NCBI RefSeq assembly: GCF_000812465.1
Contig: NZ_JWMA01000145.1
Location: 1-64,000, forward strand
Direction: 5' to 3'
DNA from: Cupriavidus sp. IDO
Lineage (GTDB): Bacteria > Pseudomonadota > Gammaproteobacteria > Burkholderiales > Burkholderiaceae
Length of the DNA: 64,000 nt
Under the pieces are notes generated by a model. The model saw only the letters and a list, made by a program, of their open reading frames with translations. It ran no database searches and was not told the DNA's origin. Position 1 is the stretch's first letter, and the number at the start of each line of letters is the position of its first letter. This document shows, in pieces, positions 61,388 through 64,000 of this stretch. Both the position numbers and the translations under genes were made by a program.

Positions 61388-62398
61388 TCAGGACGCGGGT
61401 AGCACCCGACGGGCCGCATCAGCGCGTGGGCCATGGCATCGCAACGGCAACGCGAGTTGCGAGCGGATGGCCTGCATGGTGCGCGGGGAGTCGGTCATCA
61501 CCGCGTCGATGCCTAGACAGGCGGCGTCCACGTAGTCGTCGGCATTGTTGATACCGATGGCGAGGACGGGCACCTTACCCTTGCTGCGGAAGCACGCCAG
61601 TGCGGGCGGCGACCACAACGCCGCATCGACCGAACTGCGCGCTTCCCCGAGCGTAAGCGTCTCGAGCAACTGGACCTTGCGCCGATACTCGAAGGCACTC
61701 CATGTGCCCGGTTCGGGCGCCGAGGTGCAGGTTCCCGCCAGTGCGACAGCCGCAAGCCGGGCACGGGTCCGGTCGCGGGACTCGAACAGGCGGGCGCGAG
61801 GAAAGCCGGCAAACGCCTGTTGGTAGGCGTTATCGGTGGAGTAGATCAGCACGCGGTCCCAGGCGTCGGCCTCGTTCAGCACATGGGCCACCGCTTGCGC
61901 CTGCGGCGTGGCCGGCAGTGCCTTCATGTCCAGCACGATGCCAACGGAAGGCGGGACGGCAGCCAGTGCCTGCGCCAGCGACGGAACGGGCAGCGGTCGC
62001 GAGCGATAGGGAAACGCCACGGTGCCGTCGCTCGCGGCCCGGGCGAAGTGCCAGCCCGCGTTCAGCTGTTGGAGTTGCGCCAGTGTCAGGGCCGATACCG
62101 GCCCCGTGCCCTGTGTGTTGGCGGACAGGTCCGCGAGCCGGTACAGCACGGGCACGCCGTCGCGGCTGAGCTGCACGGTCAGCCAGATCATGTCCGCCCG
62201 ATGCCTGACGGACTTGCGTATGGCGAGCAGCGTGTTTTCCGGATAGTCCGCCGTTCCGCCGCGATGCGCGACGACCAGCGGCAGGCGATCGATTTCCCTT
62301 GCCGCGTTTGTGCGATCCGGAACCGGCGCACGGGTGCTGCATCCACCGGCCGCCAGAAGCAACGCGACCACGCAGGATGGCAGACGGGCTGACCTCAT
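61388..62398 (-). CDS. GDPD-like lipoprotein with altered metal ligands
   Basis: This 336-residue protein resembles glycerophosphodiester phosphodiesterases. A lipoprotein signal with Cys20 (LLLAAGGC) suggests an outer or inner membrane anchor in the periplasm. The catalytic His45-Arg46 pair is in VAHRGGTADYPENT. The usual metal ligands of the next strand (Glu and Asp in IELD-type sequence) are Trp72 and Thr74 here (DMIWLTVQLSRDG), a pattern also found in a GDPD subgroup. Activity is therefore doubtful. Its start overlaps the stop of the Cry-like toxin gene by four bases (ATGA), so the two are translationally coupled. Confidence 0.83.
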   Translation of the reverse strand: MRSARLPSCVVALLLAAGGCSTRAPVPDRTNAAREIDRLPLVVAHRGGTADYPENTLLAIRKSVRHRADMIWLTVQLSRDGVPVLYRLADLSANTQGTGPVSALTLAQLQQLNAGWHFARAASDGTVAFPYRSRPLPVPSLAQALAAVPPSVGIVLDMKALPATPQAQAVAHVLNEADAWDRVLIYSTDNAYQQAFAGFPRARLFESRDRTRARLAAVALAGTCTSAPEPGTWSAFEYRRKVQLLETLTLGEARSSVDAALWSPPALACFRSKGKVPVLAIGINNADDYVDAACLGIDAVMTDSPRTMQAIRSQLALPLRCHGPRADAARRVLPAS

Positions 62399-63888
62399 CG
62401 CGGGGTGCTCCAGACACTGCGCCAGAAGCTGTCGCGTGCATATTCCACCCGGCGTGAGATGCTGGCCGGCAGATAGCGGGCACCGGTGCTCTTCTGCTCG
62501 ATCGCGCTGACATAGAGCAGTTCCTTGACCCGCTCCGGCATCTCGCCCGGATCCTTGCTGAAGCCGAGGATCAGGCAGCCGAGCGTCCTGTCGTAGAAAT
62601 TGCTGCGGGTCCACATGTTCAGCGTGGTGAGCTTCCTGCCGCTGACGGCCACATTGACGTGGTCGCCGTCCAGGTCCTGGCGATCCCAGACGGTGAGGGT
62701 CTGGCCGTCATCCAGCTTCAGCCACAGGGACATCGGAATGCTGCCGTTCTTGACCGTCGCGCCGGCAATGTTGAAGGTCTTCCCGTCGGCGGCCGGCGGA
62801 ATCGTGACGCTATGCCGCTCCACGCCCGTCTTGTCGTTTGCAATGATGCCGTAGCCGTTGACCCGGCCTTGCCCCCACAACCTGGGTCCCGCGCCGGACG
62901 GGTAGCTGACGCTCACCCTGCGCGGCGAGCTGTTGAACAGTTCAACGTCGATGCGCGAAATATTGCCGGCGGGCTGTCCGAACGGCGTGGTCACCCAGCT
63001 GGCCCAGCCGCTGCAGGTACCGTCCCAGTCGTCGGCGGTGCCGAAGGCCTGGCTGTAGACGTCCTTGTAGGGGATGGCCTTCACGCCGTCCGGATAGCGG
63101 ATCGGATCGAGGCACGTCAGCAGCAGCCTGTAGTCGTCCAGCAGCAGGGTCCGCTTCTGGACAAACGGCTGCCAGTAGTTGTAGATGCCGGTGTAGTGGC
63201 GGCCCGGCGTGGCCGGCGCATTCGGCCGGAGCCGGTCGGCCTCCTGCGCAGCGACGTTGTCGAGGTAGGCGATATAGGTGGCAAGCGTGTCGCTGGTGAA
63301 GGTCACGTAGCTGCTGTAGGTCTCCGGGCTCCAGCCCCAGTCCTTGCCGTGCAGCACGCAGTCGCGCAGCAGCGAGGCGTGCAGTTGCGAGAAGATGGCG
63401 AACAGCGGCGCCAGCGTCCACGCAAAATCCGGGTTGCGGAATTCCGCCGCGGCCTGCGTCATCTGGGTATTGGTCGCGATGAACTGCATGCGGATATTGC
63501 TCACGTCTCTGGTGGCCACCGCGCCGAGATAGAGCTTCAGCGTGTTGCCGATGCCGTCGAGCTTGCTCTTGAGCAGGCTGTAGACGGCATCGTCGATCTT
63601 CCTGTCGATCATGGCCTCGACGCGCTGCCGGATCTCCGCCCAGATGTCGACGGACGGGCTCGGCCAGCAAAGGCTGACCAGTGCGGACAGCAGGCCGCCG
63701 ATCTCGGGCACGGCGTCCAGCGCCAGCGAAATAATGGTCTTCAGGTCTTCGACCGGATCCAGGATCGGAAGGTCTTCGATGCCTCCGAGACCGCCGGGCG
63801 CGGTTACCGCCAGCGTTTCCAGCGGCGAAATCAGGGCCGCTGCACCGGCAGCGGGGATGGTTTTCAGCAACTTCCGACGCGTTACCAT
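62395..63888 (-). CDS. Cry-like delta-endotoxin N-domain protein with Tat-type signal
   Basis: This 497-residue protein has a Tat-like signal (VTRRKLLKTIPAAGAAALIS). Residues about 45-285 then resemble domain I, the seven-helix pore-forming bundle of Bacillus Cry toxins. Segments that line up are VPEIGGLLSALVSLCW, DIWAEIRQRVEAMIDRKIDD, the central helix with LHASLLRDCVLHGKDWG (residues 169-185), and IYNYWQPFVQKRTLLL. The second half (about 290-497) is not a recognised Cry domain II/III; it has beta-strand-rich sequence with Trp residues. The start at 63888 is chosen to begin with the Tat motif. It is in an operon with the GDPD-like lipoprotein. Targets are unknown. Confidence 0.82.
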   Translation of the reverse strand: MVTRRKLLKTIPAAGAAALISPLETLAVTAPGGLGGIEDLPILDPVEDLKTIISLALDAVPEIGGLLSALVSLCWPSPSVDIWAEIRQRVEAMIDRKIDDAVYSLLKSKLDGIGNTLKLYLGAVATRDVSNIRMQFIATNTQMTQAAAEFRNPDFAWTLAPLFAIFSQLHASLLRDCVLHGKDWGWSPETYSSYVTFTSDTLATYIAYLDNVAAQEADRLRPNAPATPGRHYTGIYNYWQPFVQKRTLLLDDYRLLLTCLDPIRYPDGVKAIPYKDVYSQAFGTADDWDGTCSGWASWVTTPFGQPAGNISRIDVELFNSSPRRVSVSYPSGAGPRLWGQGRVNGYGIIANDKTGVERHSVTIPPAADGKTFNIAGATVKNGSIPMSLWLKLDDGQTLTVWDRQDLDGDHVNVAVSGRKLTTLNMWTRSNFYDRTLGCLILGFSKDPGEMPERVKELLYVSAIEQKSTGARYLPASISRRVEYARDSFWRSVWSTPR

Positions 63889-64000
63889 TTGGACTCTCCG
63901 GTTCCGGGAAACGGGAGTCGGCATTGTATTTACATTTGAATCCGGGGATAAGCAATAACCGGCGTCGGTATTCGGTAAATCGGTCGGATATTGATACGAG

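Overview
The window is GC-rich, gene-dense DNA from a betaproteobacterium of the Burkholderiales, most like Cupriavidus/Ralstonia. That placement is an inference from codon use, the narK1K2GHJI layout, an H-NS of the short Burkholderia type, Bug/TctC binding proteins and a Burkholderia-type porin. The mix of accessory catabolism, respiration and sulfur genes would suit a secondary chromosome or megaplasmid. No rRNA, tRNA, CRISPR array or replication gene was seen.

Layout. 1-1226: the 3' end of a group II intron sits inside an IS3-family transposase gene, and that IS has cut nirS (cytochrome cd1 nitrite reductase) after about 150 codons. 1308-12492 (minus strand): narK1, narK2, narGHJI, a PpiC isomerase and a beta-carbonic anhydrase form an intact respiratory nitrate reduction locus, with nnrS divergent at 12738. 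14.1-26.4 kb: a mixed region with a truncated AraC regulator, decayed sequence, H-NS, a broken glyoxalase, a MocR regulator, a purine permease, small proteins, a beta-propeller/MoaD-like pair, CheV and a porin. 26.9-35.8 kb (plus): ABC importer, FAD oxidoreductase, CoA transferase, enoyl-CoA hydratase, 7Fe ferredoxin, LysR regulator and aldehyde dehydrogenase, which look like a catabolic operon for an unidentified acid. 36-43 kb: peroxiredoxin, UspA, a ribbon-helix-helix protein, a phospholipase-D lipoprotein, a DUF6494-like protein, and E1alpha/E1beta/E2 of a 2-oxoacid dehydrogenase.

43.4-46.4 kb: a Tle4-like type VI secretion lipase with a one-base frameshift, its intact Tli4 immunity gene, and the first codons of a second Tli4 copy. 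That copy runs into the 3' end of the neighbouring flavin monooxygenase gene. 46.4-59.9 kb: a sulfur-scavenging island with two ABC importers of the SsuABC/TauABC type, two TauD-family dioxygenases, an LLM monooxygenase, SoxCD-like sulfite dehydrogenase and a Bug-family binding protein. 60-64 kb: a methyltransferase, a LysR DNA-binding stub, and a two-gene operon of a Cry-like delta-endotoxin with a Tat-type signal and a GDPD-like lipoprotein.

How the genes work together. Nitrate can be imported and reduced to nitrite, but the local nitrite reductase is broken, so nitrite export by NarK or another reductase elsewhere would be needed. The sulfur island would import organosulfur compounds, release sulfite with the oxygenases and oxidise excess sulfite through SoxCD. 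The most novel candidates are the Cry-like toxin/GDPD operon, the 26.9-35.8 kb catabolic operon, the beta-propeller/MoaD pair, and the nested intron-in-IS-in-nirS structure.
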